DNA of 64,000 bases from Apostichopus japonicus (GCF_037975245.1 NC_092578.1:17135321-17199320), one strand, 5' to 3'. Shown: positions 11,035 through 24,169, counted from the stretch's first letter. Notes: generated from the letters alone by a model not told the origin. Program-made: numbers and translations.

Positions 11035-11135
11035 GTATCCATGTCTGGTACTGGTATATTGTACTGTACTGTACTGCAGTTATTGATGAACTATGAAGTA
11101 TGTATGCATCCATGTCTAGTACAGGTATACTCTGT
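11035..11135. repeat. degenerate edge copies of the 61-bp minisatellite
   Basis: Two diverged units (ATCCATGTCTGGTACTGG and CATCCATGTCTAGTACAGG) after the insertion, showing that the insertion landed inside the array near its right edge. Confidence 0.85.
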
Positions 11136-12830
11136 AGTAAAGGGACTGTTTTAAGCCATCTTCTCCCTGATTTAAGTGTACCCTCCCCCCCCCCCTCTCC
11201 ATGACTGGAAACATTATCCTTCTCACATTTCATTACAAAGTTTGCGTACGAGTTCATTTCTTTAGTGATTTTCTAGAACCTCCTAAATTCTTGTTACAAA
11301 CATGTGTCTGTTTATGTACTAATTACGATGCAATTCTGAATCATTTCATTAATATATCACTGTTTTTGTGTTTCAAATGTGTTTGTATTTTGGATACTGA
11401 GGGGAGGGAGTAGTGGGGGGGGCAATGACGGGCCCCTTATGCAAGGAAGTCAGGCGGATGAGCCCCTCTTACTCTCAAGGTAATGTTTCTATTATAATTA
11501 TACCAGGTATTTCTTATATAGCAATTAACAGAGTGAGGAATTCCGGTAAAGAAGTTGGAATTAATAAACAATATTTTACGGAAATTACTTTTTCTGTGTA
11601 AACCATTCGCCCTCCAGTTGATAACCATGGAAATGTAGATAACATTACATATAACTATATACCTGTTCCCCAATATAGGGTCGACGACTTAACCTATATA
11701 TGAACTGAATACGTCTACTTATTGAAAGTAAAACAATAAACAGTATATCAATATCCTAGATGTGACGAACTTTGTTCCTCGAAATACAAAACGCCCTCAT
11801 TCTTCTTGACATATAGTTGACTATGTTATATTACGAAACTGAAAGCGACTGTACAAGAAGGGAACAAAAAAATTGAACCACAGATAAAGCTTTAATGAAA
11901 CAGATTATATTATTATCACGTCTATAGCTATGTAAATGAATGCTGTAATGCATCATTATGTTATGATCGTCTTTTACAAAAACAATAGTTAGTCCTTTCT
12001 CGTTGACAATAATTGCCCGTTTGGCATTCCATAGCAAAGTTCAGACATTGGACAAACATCGACTGTAGTCGCTAGCGTCGAGAAACAGGTCAGAGCCGGT
12101 TGAACTTATGTCAACTCTTCTTTTGTCCATTGAGTATATTATGAAAATGTGAACACATACTTTAAACACAGTTCCCCGGGCTTCGTGAATGTACCCTCTG
12201 AGCCCCTCCCCCACCCCACACCCCTTCTCGCCAGACCTAAAAAAATGAAATAAAAATAAATGATTGCATATTCGTCACAAAGAGGTGCTTTAAGTGATGC
12301 CCTCGTCGTCAACACCCTACCGCACCGACATCTTCTCACGTCTTCGCCTCAGCCTTTATCGTCTTCACTAGATGAATCATGCGAGTGGCTGACATGTTTG
12401 TCTATGGTTTTACTGCAAGGATAACCGTCTTTCCACCTGGTTATAACATCTTGAACTCTTCGTCAGGGATTCACCGTATACTTAATGATATATCCATTAC
12501 GAGGAAATGTGACTTTAATGTTACTTTGGAAAGGAAAGTAATTGTCTCCAATTTATCCTTTTCGTAATGAGAACGATTATCTCTCGTTCATAACAACCGA
12601 CATATTCTGCATACCATGTATCTTCGGTCTATAGAGCACATTTTTGAACTACATGAGTCACATCTTCTCACTGTACAAGAGAGAAGTCTAGAAATAATGT
12701 TGTACTCTACAGAGAAATGGAGTGACTGGTAGCGGTAACAGATGAAAAACAATTACCGTTTAGAATACGCACAAATCAAAACAAAGGGGTCATGTATGGG
12801 ACAAAAGGTCAAGGAATGTGAGATTGTGGG
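11136..12830. other. non-coding, nothing recognised
   Basis: Mixed AT-rich sequence with poly-C near 11187 and a G run near 11415. Short open frames have no domains. The CTCTCAAG|GTAATG motif at 11479 could be a donor, but no convincing exon ends there. Confidence 0.4.
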
Positions 12831-13950
12831 GGCGTAAAATTGCAAGAAATTCTACATCTAAAACGAGGAAAAGCCATCATTGAGCTGTAAGAATCCGTGT
12901 AAATCGTCCTGACAGAAAATGGAGACATTTAATTTTTTGGTCCAAATTTGACAATTTTGTAAGGGTATAGCCTTATCATTTTTTCAAATTTTGGCCCAAA
13001 TCGAGACTTTTTCAATTTTAAGTATCCTGAGAGAAAATGGAGACATTTCATATTTTGGTCCAAATTTGACAATTTTGTAAAGGTATAGCCTTATCATTTT
13101 TTCAAATTTTGGCCTAAATCGAGACTTTTTCAATTCTAAGTATCCTGAGAGAAAATGGAGACATTTCATATTTTGGTCCAAATTTGACAATTTTGTAAGG
13201 GTATAGCCTTATCATTTTTTCAAATTTTGGCCTAAATCGAGACTTTTTCAATTCTTCTGAAATTCATGTATATGGAGTAGAGCGCTCTTCTCTTCATGTA
13301 TAGCAGGCATAATTGTTCCCAATTGCAAAAACAGAGACAAGTATAACAACATTTTTGTTTATTAATTTATCACATTCATACTCCAAACAAAGGCTTAAAA
13401 TTGCAAGAAATTCCACATTAAACTCGAGGAAAAGCCAACACTGAGCTTCGAGAATCCGTGTAAGTATCCTGAGAGAAAATGGAGACATTTCATATTTTGG
13501 TCCAAATTTGACAATTTTGTAAGGGTATAGCCTTATCATTTTTTCAAATTTTGGCCCAAATCGAGACTTTTTCAATTCTTCTGAAATTCATGTAAATGGA
13601 GTAGAGCGCTCTTCTCTTCATATATAGCAGGCATAATTGTTCCCAATTGAAAAAACAGACAATTTAAAACAAAATATTTGTTTATTTATATATTATATTC
13701 ATACTCCAAACAAAGGCTTAAAATTGCAAGAAATTCCACATTAAACTCAAGAAAAAGCCAACATTGAGCTTTGAGAATCCGTGTAAATCATCCTGAGAGA
13801 AAATGGAGACATTTCATTTGTTGGTCCAAATTTGACAATTTTGTAAGGGTAATTCCGGTAAATGGAGTAGAGCGCTCTTCTCTTTATATATAAATTTAAA
13901 TTTGTTCAAATGTCGACAATATATCATTCCTCATCGCTCCCAAAGAAAGT
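12831..13950. repeat. nested satellite, 118-bp unit inside a longer unit
   Basis: Three adjacent copies of a 118-bp unit (TATCCTGAGAGAAAATGGAG, TTTGGTCCAAATTTGAC, CCTTATCATTTTTTCAAAT) run from about 12910 to 13250. The block then repeats once at about 13459-13585 and partly at 13790-13850. A flanking segment with GTAGAGCGCTCTTCTCTT and CATACTCCAAACAAAGGC recurs at about 13270-13455, 13590-13790 and 13855-13885. The array is therefore a two-level repeat. Open - strand frames within it are artefacts. Confidence 0.85.
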
Positions 13951-14094
13951 ATTTAACATTTTAGTGAGTTTGTCATATCATTCTAGGTCTCCGGTGTCCG
14001 GAAGTCCACATAACAGGGAGGGTAGAACGCTGTCTTATGAACTCGTGTCTGTGTGTGTGTTTCGGTTACATCTGATTTTTGTGTGATAAACTCC

Positions 14095-15180
14095 TATTAA
14101 ACGGCTGGCTCGCCTTCAAACTTGCTCCATAAACTGAACGTGTGTCTCACAGATTATTCAGAACAAAAGGTCAACCGTAAGAGGTCAAGCTAGGGAAAGA
14201 GCGACCTTTTGCTTTAATTCCACAGCGAAGTATTGAACTGACGTCTAACCTTCACATTTGTAATGAAATTGTCAAATACTATCAAAATATGTGGTCACCA
14301 TAATAGTTTAGGTCAAGTTTACGGGGTTAGAGGTCAAATGTACGTATTTAGTGCACATTATATTTGTGTTAAAGATTCCACCTAAACGTTTTGGTCGATT
14401 TTCTTAAAGAAGTTGCCCCATGATCGAGACGTGTGTCTCGCAGAATCACAGAAAGAAAGGTCAAATGTCAGAGGACATGAATTTGTTGTAACTCCAAGGA
14501 ACAATACTGAATTGACTGTTAACCTTCACAGGTAGCTATGTCAAGTTACATCAGAGTATGTAGTTGCTATGGTAAAAAAAACGTGAAAGGTTAGCGTTCA
14601 TAGGTCAGTTAATGCAATTTGCTATAACTCCATGGAGACACATTTAAATTGCCTTGCAATCTTCACAGGTTAAATGAATAAGTACGTCAAGTAACATTAT
14701 ATAATATGGTAACCGTCAAAACTCAAAAGTCGAGTATCAATCGCCAAGGCTCCATAGATTAAGCCAACTAGAGTAATTTCGTGCGTGATTTCGTTTGATT
14801 TCGCTGATTTCTTGGACGTAGTTACAAGATGGTTTCTTCAAATTTGGTAGGAAGGTGACCCGTGCCAGGGGTTCATGCCTTGTAGACCATCAGAATGAAA
14901 GGTCACAGGGTCAAAGGTCAATTGGAACAAAAAGTTTCTTTTTGGTTATAAATACAACGACAATTGTTAAATACACTTGCAACCTTCCACAAGAAAATAT
15001 ATGTAGTTACAAATGATGACTGAGGTCAAAGGTCAGGTGCATGGTAGTAGTACAAATGGTCTATCGTTCAGTGCGGTCTTCATTTATATGAAATTTTCAA
15101 ATGAATTGTAATGTATAGCCATATGCAATTATTCATTCAAGTGATGTTGTAAATAGATATGCAACTCCGTGCGTTGCCCT
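14095..15180. repeat. old degenerate repeat of about 290 bp with AGGTCA words
   Basis: Three or four diverged copies share the order: GTGTCTCxCAGA, AAAGGTCA, an AACTCCA-type word, TGAATTGAC, AACCTTCACAGG, then a CCAT-rich stretch. They begin near 14100, 14390 and 14815. Multiple AGGTCA-type hexamers occur, including two DR1 arrangements: GGGTCAAAGGTCA at 14908-14920 and AGGTCAAAGGTCA at 15023-15035. DR1 is a nuclear-receptor (HNF4/RXR) site, but here it most likely reflects the repeat rather than regulation. Confidence 0.55.
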
Positions 15181-16396
15181 CTTGTTACACGTGTTTTTAA
15201 CATAATCCAGTTTCTTTAAGATAAGATCAAGAAACAACAAAAACCATTAAACAGCAGCAGTAAATAACAAGATTATTATGCAGGATTTCACAAGATGCTT
15301 TTGGAATAATTATTAAAAGAAGACAAAAAACGTAAGGTATAGTTGATCTTGGTTAGATGTGCATTATATCGACGATTCTCTCTACTTTTTTTTTTCTAAT
15401 TCAAGACACTTCATCAAGCAAAACGTGGTAGTTTACCCCAAAGTCGCCTCCAAATTACGGTGGAAGCAAATTCCCTTGAGATGTTAGAAACATCTAATGT
15501 TTACAAATTGTTGATAAGATAGATGTTGTAACCGACATAAGAAGGACTCTATACTTGTGTTAATTTGTCCCAGGCTTTCTGTCTTTAGTTTCTTTGGAAA
15601 TACAAGTAGATTGTTCTTATAAGAAGCGAGGCATCATTAGATTGCTTCTTCTCTCAATTTTTTTTTTGGTGTGTCTCCAAATGATTAATTTCTAATCTAT
15701 TCAGCTTTGGTTTCTTGGTGTTGTTAAATCATTGACTTATGTATAATAACTTTGGAGAGAATTTAAATTTGAAAAGAAGTATCACAGTCTTTATTCAGTA
15801 TAAATGAACTATAGGAAGTAAGACTCACTCTACTATAGGCTATTTGGATTACGATATTTGAAAATGTGCATTCGAGTACTCCTCTGACGTAACAATGACG
15901 TCACGGTCCTTATTGTAGCACAGTTTGTAATGTTAATCGGCCATCTGCTTTCATGAATTTCAATTTTAAACAACAACTGACACATATTTTGTTCTATTTT
16001 AGACGACAAACGGTTTATTAATATTTTTTAATATTGAACTTTAAATTGATTCTGATCAGCTGATGTAATACAATATTTACTAGGCTAGGCAGTTCAGTCC
16101 CCCTCCACCCTCATCGTTTATGGGTAGTTTTTCAAACCGAGGTACTGTCACTTATATCCGACATGTTAAGCCTATAGTCGTACATGTTATTGATTAGCAG
16201 TTTGCACTGATAGTACTTGAGCGTAATGGTTTACAACTTATACCGAGGCTAATATTTGTGCCTATTATAAAATTAATTAAAACAAGATATTTTCATCACA
16301 ACTTTTCGTGATGCTGATTGCCAGATTAATTATGAAATTTTCACAAACTTTCACAAATTCATTTATCGTACTGCTGAAACGTGCGGTCGTGGTTAG
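15181..16396. other. non-coding, nothing recognised
   Basis: AT-rich, no coding signal or repeat that I could match elsewhere in the window. Confidence 0.4.
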
Positions 16397-16405
16397 TTTG
16401 TACAA

Positions 16406-16436
16406 CCATGGAGCTATAAACGAGATAGCTCCATGG
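16406..16436. repeat. perfect 12-bp inverted repeat
   Basis: CCATGGAGCTAT and its inverse ATAGCTCCATGG are separated by a 7-base loop; GTACAA words on both sides extend it imperfectly. Function unknown. Confidence 0.7.
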
Positions 16437-16465
16437 TACAACTACTTGTTCAGGAGCTCGGCAAC

Positions 16466-16530
16466 AAATTATTATAATACTGATTTATATAGCGCATTAT
16501 ACCGACGGTCTCAATGCGCTTTACAAGAAA
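16466..16530 (-). mobile_element. fragment resembling an L2/CR1-type 3' end
   Basis: ATTATTATAATACTG, TTATATAGCGCATTATA and AATGCGCTTTACAAG on the + strand match, in reverse, the AAGCGCTTTGAGG and GCGCTCTATAAATA signature at the end of the LINE fragment at 50270-50320. Only this terminal piece is visible. Confidence 0.45.
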
Positions 16531-16930
16531 CAAAATTAGTACAAAAATACTGCATTGTAGAACAAACACTTAAAGATACACGAAAGGACCGAACATATAA
16601 CACGGTCCGATGAAGGTAGCACGTGAATAAGTGTTTTGATAAAAATAACCAACTTATGACGGTGCACCAAAATAACCTTTTTAGTTATTCAAACTCTGTA
16701 AAACAGAAAGGAGGGGGGGGGGAGAGAGAGGGGGCAGAAAGAGGTATAGGCGCAATGGAGTGTACTTACTATGACAGTAAAAACGTACTTGAAATGCCAA
16801 AACGTGAAGATAAGAAGAAATAGACGAGAAAAAGCTACTATACGCAAGAAAACTGAAGTTTTATTAACGTCAACAGGGAAGTGTTGTTCTCTGAAAATAC
16901 AATAGATATATATATATATATATTTATATA

Positions 16931-17329
<399 letters not shown>

Positions 17330-17694
17330 CACAGCAAAGAGGTAAGCTGAGTATTCAACCTCTGTTTCATACAAATTTCGACCCTTGACCCTTGTACACC
17401 CCATCTGCACCATCACCCCACCCCCATCACTAACCTCACCCAATACCCCGCGGCTATTGTCCTGCCTTTAAACAAATCCATAAAGGGTACGCTACACTAT
17501 GATAGGTTTGGTTTTGAATTGGGTAGTTAATTCGTCAACCAGGAAAAATATCGGACCCACCTCTTGGGGTCATTTGACATTAGAGAGGGGGGGGGGGGGA
17601 CATGGTTCCATGAATCGCCGGAACCGCCTTTCGCTACCCATTTGCATATACCATGAAACTTCATAGACTCATACCTCTTTCTCTATTCATTACA

Positions 17695-18256
17695 GTTCTC
17701 TCTATGGTTACATAGTTCTCTCTATAGTTATATAGTTCTCTCTATAGTTATATAGTTCTCTCTATGGTTATATAGTTCTCTCTATATTTCTCTCAATAGT
17801 TCCCTCTATGGTTATATAGTTCTCTCTATGGTTATATAGTTCTCTCTATGTTATATTGTTCTCTCTATAGTTATATAGTTCTCTACACACTTATATAGTT
17901 CTCCCTATAGTTATACAGTTCTCTCTATAGTAATATAGTTTTATCTATGATCATATACTTCTCTCTATAGTTCCCTCTATAGTTATATAGTTCTCTCTAT
18001 AGTTATATAGTTCTCTCTATAGTTATATAGTTCTCTCTATAGTTATATAGTTCTCTATATAGTTATATAGTTCTCTATATAGTTATATAGTTCTCTATAT
18101 AGTTATATGGTTTTCTCTTATGTCGTTTAATTCTCTATATAGTTACATAGTTCTCTATATAGTTACATACTTCTCTTTATAATTATATAGTTCTCTCTAT
18201 AATTATATAGTTCTCTATAATTATATAGTTCTCTCTATAATTATATAGTTCTCTTT
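17695..18256. repeat. 20-bp minisatellite
   Basis: About 28 imperfect copies of TATAGTTCTCTCTATAGTTA, with variants (ACATAG, TCTCTATATAG) increasing toward the right end. Partly self-complementary (CTATA...TATAG). Confidence 0.9.
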
Positions 18257-19228
18257 ATCCGTAGGCAGTTTACATGCAGTCATATATTATATCTAATCAT
18301 ACAGCTTTGCCAACGTAAATCTGTTTAACTATTTAATAATAGAAGTTTACTAATTACACAGAAATCAGTTTCATCTAGAGTATCAGGTGACCAAACAAAC
18401 CGGATCGAAAATAATGATCTCGTTTTTTTTTTTCAAAAAAGAAAAATCGACCAATTATGATTCTGTCACCTAAAATGTGAAACGGCACGTACACACACAA
18501 ATATAAACTTAACTGTGAAAATAATATCATATCTAACCCAGTAGAACAATTACTCGCCCAGTCATAAGCAGTTTAAAATGATTGGAAGTTGACTCAATGC
18601 GGAGAAAAATATATATAAATGATATAGAAGAAGCGAGACAAACCAGTAGTTCGATCTGGCTGCATATATTATACACCGACTGTCTTGCCCTTTTGCCATT
18701 TCCGATAAACTCAAAATGACCTTAAAGTTAGCTTTGCTCTCTTATGCATGCAAGTTCATGGAGACGACTGTGCCGAGTAATTCGTGTCTGTTACGCGCCG
18801 TTTCTACTGACAATCAGACACGATTTTCTTCGTTAGATTTATTACAAGTTCAAGATGATCTTTGTCTGGGCTAATCCACCAAGTAAACCTTGAGTCAAAA
18901 TTCTTGATTGCCTCAGTTTTTCTTCACCGGTACAAGCAATATGTAATGTAATTTCTCTCCAGTAACGCCGTCGCCTCCTTATCAATCTTTCTTCATTCAT
19001 TGTATATATGTACCTGCACATATATATAATGTTACCCGAATGTCTGTCTTTCCCAGTACACTGCTGTATTTGTGTCAACAGGAAATAACGTGGTGAATCG
19101 TGTTCAGCAAAGTTTCGCTTCCTGTGGTGAAATAAGAGATAGGAACAAAATGAAACGTTCAACTTGTATATAGGTCGAGAAGTCTAACGTACAAAGCAAA
19201 TAGTTGAAAGACAGTTGCTTCAACATAA
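18257..19228 (+). other. 5' flank of the first GPCR gene
   Basis: No gene seen. TATATATAATG near 19020 lies about 200 bp before the GPCR start and could be a TATA-type element, but this is weak. The - strand open frame at 18842-19162 has no domain. Confidence 0.35.
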
Positions 19229-19855
19229 ATGGAGGAGTTAGGCCTACAAGCTGGTCATAATGGAACGGCGGATGATGGCGGCATCAACTTGGCGTATTTG
19301 GCCGCTGAGGTTTGCCTATCAATGACCGCTACGGCTAGCAATCTCATAGTCATCATAGCATTCTGTACCAACGGAAAACTTCGAACAATTCCCAACTGGT
19401 ACATCGCCTCTCTCTCCGTCAGTGATTTGTTAATGGGGGTATTCGGTATACCGTTCATACTAATAGCCCTAACCGGTAAACCGAAGAATAATTTCGGTTT
19501 GTGTATCAGTGCGGTTACCGTTATCGTCTGGGTAGAACTATGCTCATGTTTTACTCTTTTCGCTCTATCTTGCGATAGATATTACGCTGTCTGTAAACCC
19601 TTGGAATATACCACTCAAATGACACATAGACGTGTTCTATTACGGATTACGCTTGCATGGGTCACCCCTCTGCTCTACTCTCTACTTGTGCCGATTGTGT
19701 GGATTCACGACCGCACCGGTGGTGACGATAATTGTCTCTTCGTCGAAGTCTTCGATTTACGGTGTATGATGGTAGCATATCTGGGATTCTTTTTGCCTTT
19801 GTACGGGATCATGTGTTTCATGTACTACAAGATATTCCAGGCAATTCGTAAACAG
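19229..19855 (+). CDS. adenosine-receptor-like GPCR 1, exon 1 (TM1-TM5)
   Basis: First 209 residues of a class A GPCR. The start is fixed by an in-frame TAA directly before the ATG. Asn11-Gly-Thr is a likely glycosylation site on a short extracellular N-terminus. Landmarks: Asn38 (1.50), Asp66 (2.50), Cys92 (3.25), Asp116-Arg117-Tyr118 (DRY), Trp144 (4.50), Cys169 and Phe171 in the second extracellular loop, Pro190 (5.50). The YLAAEVCLS, SLSVSDLLMG and IFQAIRKQL stretches are closest to vertebrate adenosine receptors (SLAVAD, IRKQL). Glu103 sits at 3.36, where vertebrate adenosine receptors have Thr. The donor CAG|GTATGT follows Gln209 in phase 0. The ligand cannot be read from sequence; other small-ligand orphan receptors are the alternative. 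Confidence 0.9.
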
Positions 19856-20859
19856 GTATGTGTAATTAAAGTTAGTAAACACCCAACTTGCTTTTATTCC
19901 TTCTTACAAGAGGACGTGGTGTTTGTGTCAAAAAGTACACGATAGAATTACTCCAACGTTTCAGCAAAGAGCATAGGCCTATATCTCTTTCTTTTGATTC
20001 CTTAAAATGATAAATTATTAGATTTATTAGATTTTATACAGTTATTTATTCCCCAAAACAGTTTTCAAAATTACTTTCGTGGTGGTGGGGAGGAGGGGGT
20101 ACGACAGATGATAGGGGGTGGATACGATGATACGAGTTGGTACGGGGAGGAGGGGGGGGGGGTACGACAGATGATAATACTTGGAGGGAAGATTCTAAAT
20201 AACAGCAATTGATGAGAAGGTAAGCCCAAATTGTCATACCAGTTTGCAAAATTTACAACTGTACCCTTTGAAAGCAGTTTTGGGATACTGTGCTTGAGAT
20301 ATTCATAATTCTCTGGAAAAAAATACAACATTTTATAATTATTGACATTAACTGTGCAAGATACTCTCTCTTGCACTCTGAAGACATCAAGCGATATGTA
20401 ACTACGTCATATGGTGCTTCCTTTTCTAGTCTCTCTCAACAGGTTATCTAAAACTAAGTGCGAAAAGTGACGTTGACAGATTACGTTGAATGTCGCCTAT
20501 CCCCTCGTTGTTAACAATTCCGTGCAACGTTTGATATGTAATCAAACTTTGATTATTTTGATATCCTATACGCGATAAGGCCTTTCCACCTAAATTAAAC
20601 GATGCTGTATTTTTATTGGTCTGTTTCTTTCACTCGCCACGCGACAGACTGATTACGTATGACGTCGATTTGCTTTTAGGAGTTAGTGGGTGGAAAAAGG
20701 GAGCGGCGGTTGGGAAGGGGGAGGGGTGGGGAGGGGTGAGCACACCCATGCAGGTAGATCTACTTTCCAGGTGAGAACGAATTCTAGACACGGGAGTATA
20801 TGATACTAAATCAAGCAAGTAGACAGGTGATATAACTCACACTGATAAGTATAGAGTGT

Positions 20860-21125
20860 CTAGCCGGCGGAGTGTATAGCTGGCGGAGTGTATAACCTAG
20901 TGGTTAACGCCGGCGTCTCCCAGTCATGAGATCCCCGGTTCGATTCCCCGCCGACAGCAATGTGTGTCGTCTCGCAAGGGTGTTGTTCAATATCAACTTC
21001 CCGACATGGACGTTAAATGAATGTGTGCCGAGAGATTGGCTTCGGTCAGCTTGCGAGTCTATAAGCCTCCATGGCTTCTTTCGTGAGTTCCTGCTTGCGG
21101 GAAGATCACATATACATACATAGAG
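20860..21125 (+). repeat. tRNA-headed SINE-like element, family 2, copy A
   Basis: Begins with a tRNA-like head: A-box-like TAACCTAGTGG (20893-20903) and B box GGTTCGATTCC (20937-20947). The body has GGACGTTAAAT, TTCGGTCAGCTTGCG and ATGGCTTCTTTCGTGAGTTC, then CCTGCTTG, then a TACATACATA tail. The same order and words occur in reverse at 34770-35003. The body is more conserved between copies than the head. Confidence 0.75.
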
Positions 21126-21532
21126 CTACACAGTATAGAGCTATACAGTATAAAGCTATACAGTATATGAAACGTGATGGGGGTCACGCGGAATGTGGAG
21201 TTAGACACCCCCCCCCCACCCACCCACTCCTACTCCTCAACCCGATATCCATAAGTACATCATCGACACAACAGTAAAGAAAAGAAAGGAAAAGCAGGGC
21301 GGCAAAATCATGAAAATAACCAAGTTTAATATTAATTGTCACAGTTTTAAACGAACGTTATAATATGAAACGTTTAACAACTTTTTTCTTACAGGGATCT
21401 CTTGTACACAATACCTCACTGTTCACAACCTATAGAGTCCTTACATCTTTTTTTTACAGCTAATGAATTGAATTTTAAACCTTTTTAAATGAAATCATGT
21501 CCAGCAAATTTAAACATCGTAGAATATATTGT

Positions 21533-22045
21533 AGGCTTGTATTGCGAAACATACACAACAGAGGCATATTGTTCTATTGATTTAGCATATACTGTTTACA
21601 CAGCTCAATAGCGTAAATAGACGGTAACTAGGTTATTTCAATAGTATGGAAAATGTTAAAACGCCGTTGCATGCAGTGTTCAAATATCACCAAATACAGT
21701 GAAGTAATGTTTGATAAAACACACTTACTGAATGTAATACATTGTTGACAAGGTTTGTAATCGCTATAATATTAAACTTATTAATTAATTAATCATTTAC
21801 ATTGGTTCATTATTTAAATAAATAACCATTAGTCATTTTTGACACTAAAGGCACTAAAAAGTCATCAAAATTCGTCACTATGAACTTGTCAAATACATAT
21901 AACGGCGATTTAACATACTTTCCCATACTATTGAAGTAACCTGGTTACCGTCTTTTTACGCTATTAAGCTGTGTAAACAGTATAATGGTATGCTATATCA
22001 ATATATTAATATAGCTTTGTCGTATATGTTTCGCAATACAAGCCC
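21533..22045. mobile_element. MITE with about 140-bp terminal inverted repeats
   Basis: The left arm (21534 to about 21672) and right arm (about 21902-22044) are inverted copies sharing GGCTTGTATTGCGAAACATA, ACTGTTTACACAGCT, AATAGCGTAAA and TTCAATAGTATGG. The interior of about 230 bp has no coding potential. A further end with the same start (GGCTGGTATTGCGAAACATA) lies at 22098-22135. Confidence 0.75.
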
Positions 22046-22118
22046 TCCTTCTGTTCTGATATATATATATATATATATATATACAGAGCAGGAGGAGGGC
22101 TGGTATTGCGAAACATAT
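22024..22118. repeat. palindrome centred on (TA)n
   Basis: ATATGTTTCGCAATACAAG and CCCTCCTTCTGTTCTG (22024-22058) are mirrored by CAGAGCAGGAGGAGGG and CTGGTATTGCGAAACATAT (22084-22118), with four mismatches in 35, around a TA run. It is the end of the MITE at 21533 facing a second, truncated copy. Confidence 0.75.
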
Positions 22119-22671
22119 ATAAATATGCCGTTTCATGCTAAAGTTACGCAAGAGTCTGTAATTAGTTCAGGTTAACCGTCCAGTAACCGGATCAAGATTG
22201 TCTTTTGAGAAAAATAGGATGTTTGCAATATGCGTGTAGGTGTTTGAATCAATGTGCATGTTCTTGAACTTGTTGATGATGTTGTTTTTTGTTGTCCACT
22301 ATAGTTCAGTCTCTTAGGGCAAAAATTGCCTCTAAGTGACGCCATCCCTACAGTCAAATCGTTCTTTTAATCAATCATTCTATGCAAAGAGAATCGAGGG
22401 AATGAAAGCCTTTCACCAAGAACCTCGTAAATTGAAAACCACTCAGTTCAGGAAATTGAGTTGAATCTAGCAACCACTAATATCCAAAGGGTCAGTGTGA
22501 ATTCTTTATCAGATTTCACAGCATCAGTCCCTTCTTGGAATCTAATCTCATTGGAATGGGAGTCTCTTCAAACCGCAGACTGCTGCAAATGTACATTATG
22601 TATCATAAAAAAACATCCTATAGCTGTAAGGAAATACGCATTTATGAAATGGGGAACGTGCAGAAATCTAC

Positions 22672-22811
<140 letters not shown>

Positions 22812-23204
22812 TAACTGACACTCTTATCAGTCTTCATGAACAAACCTATGGAAACTAAGAGAAACCACATAAGTAGTACATTCACAGTTTTGCTTTTCTT
22901 TTTTCTTTCTTTCTTAAAAGAAACCAAACCAAACCCTAGACATTGGAACACTTGTAAAGTATGTATCGTTCTCCAAATTACTCTGAAAATATTGCAAACT
23001 GTGCATTCCCCAGGATAAAACACAATTGACAGGTTTCACTTTACAAAGTAAATAAATGGTGCATTTAGAGAAAGGCTGGATCTCGAGTGAGATACAATAA
23101 TTAAATAAGGTAAGTGATTGGAAGTAGTACAGCCAATCTTTGGTTTTTGAAGAGCTTTCGAGCAAAACTAGCTCTTCTTCAGTGCATGATCACCGAAAGT
23201 GTGT

Positions 23205-23223
23205 ATATTTATATATATATATA

Positions 23224-23287
<64 letters not shown>
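23205..23287. repeat. (TA)n microsatellite
   Basis: TA run ending exactly where SINE-like copy 3 begins. Confidence 0.9.
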
Positions 23288-23290
<3 letters not shown>

Positions 23291-23430
23291 CCAGAGGTTC
23301 GAAACCGGTAAAGAAGGTCGTAATTCCACTGTAGGCGTTTGTCACCGTATCGAACAATACTATATAGTTCTGTTTTTGGTGACATATTTTGCCTTAATCT
23401 AGAAATCAAACATGATGCTAACCATATCTA
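23288..23430 (-). repeat. family 1 SINE-like element, copy 3 (partial)
   Basis: Carries only the block that lies 5' of the tRNA head in copies 1 and 2 (GTCCAGAGGTTCGAAACCGG, GTAGGCGTTTGTCACC, GTTTTTGGTGACATATTTTG). It is cut at the tRNA boundary and directly abuts (TA)n. Confidence 0.75.
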
Positions 23431-24169
23431 GAAAGAACATTGATAAAGGCAAAGTGAAATCGCATCAAAATTGAAACTAACTTGAAAAGGTCTACCTAAA
23501 ATGTCAATGGGGTACTTAACGTATAAGAGCATCAGTAATTCCATGTCACTATTACTAGTAATGGACAAGCAATGTTATAAATACCTTTTACCAGATGCTA
23601 TCGGTCGCATTATTCTATAGCTTCTCTTTGAATTGGTTGTATCAATTCCTGCATTCTTTTTTCAAGAGAACAACAGTTGAAGATAATACATTTCTTTTAC
23701 CCAAAGTCATCCTAAAGCAGAGAAATGTGACGTCATAGTTACACACTGAAAAATCGTAAAGATTTTTTATTTTTTTTAATGAAAATTGGAAAAATTTGGA
23801 TGCCCATTTTTTTTTCGTTGAGAAAACACATTTTGTCAATATGTATCTCTGATATCACAACTGTCTGCTTCAAGCTGATCTTTGGTTTCACAATACATTA
23901 TATTCAACTACTGTTCTTTTTTCAACACATTCAAGATGTGTTTCTCTCTGCCCCTCGTTATTTCTCCTAGCCGGGATCCTCGTTGTCGTACTCCCATTCC
24001 ACCCCCCCCCCCCATACCGGGATTATCCTGCAGTAAAGTGTTGAAGAAGAAGAAGACATAAATATGCTATCATGATTGGCTTCATATTATCTTCAAAATT
24101 TTATCTTTTATCGAGGCTAACAACTTAATAACTTCACTGTTTTCTTTTCCTGTCTTTTCTCTTTTGCAG

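Noticed and set aside
11413-11490. Possible final kinase exon ending at CTCTCAAG|GTAATG
   Set aside because: No polypyrimidine tract or clear acceptor precedes it and the peptide shows no relation to a kinase tail.
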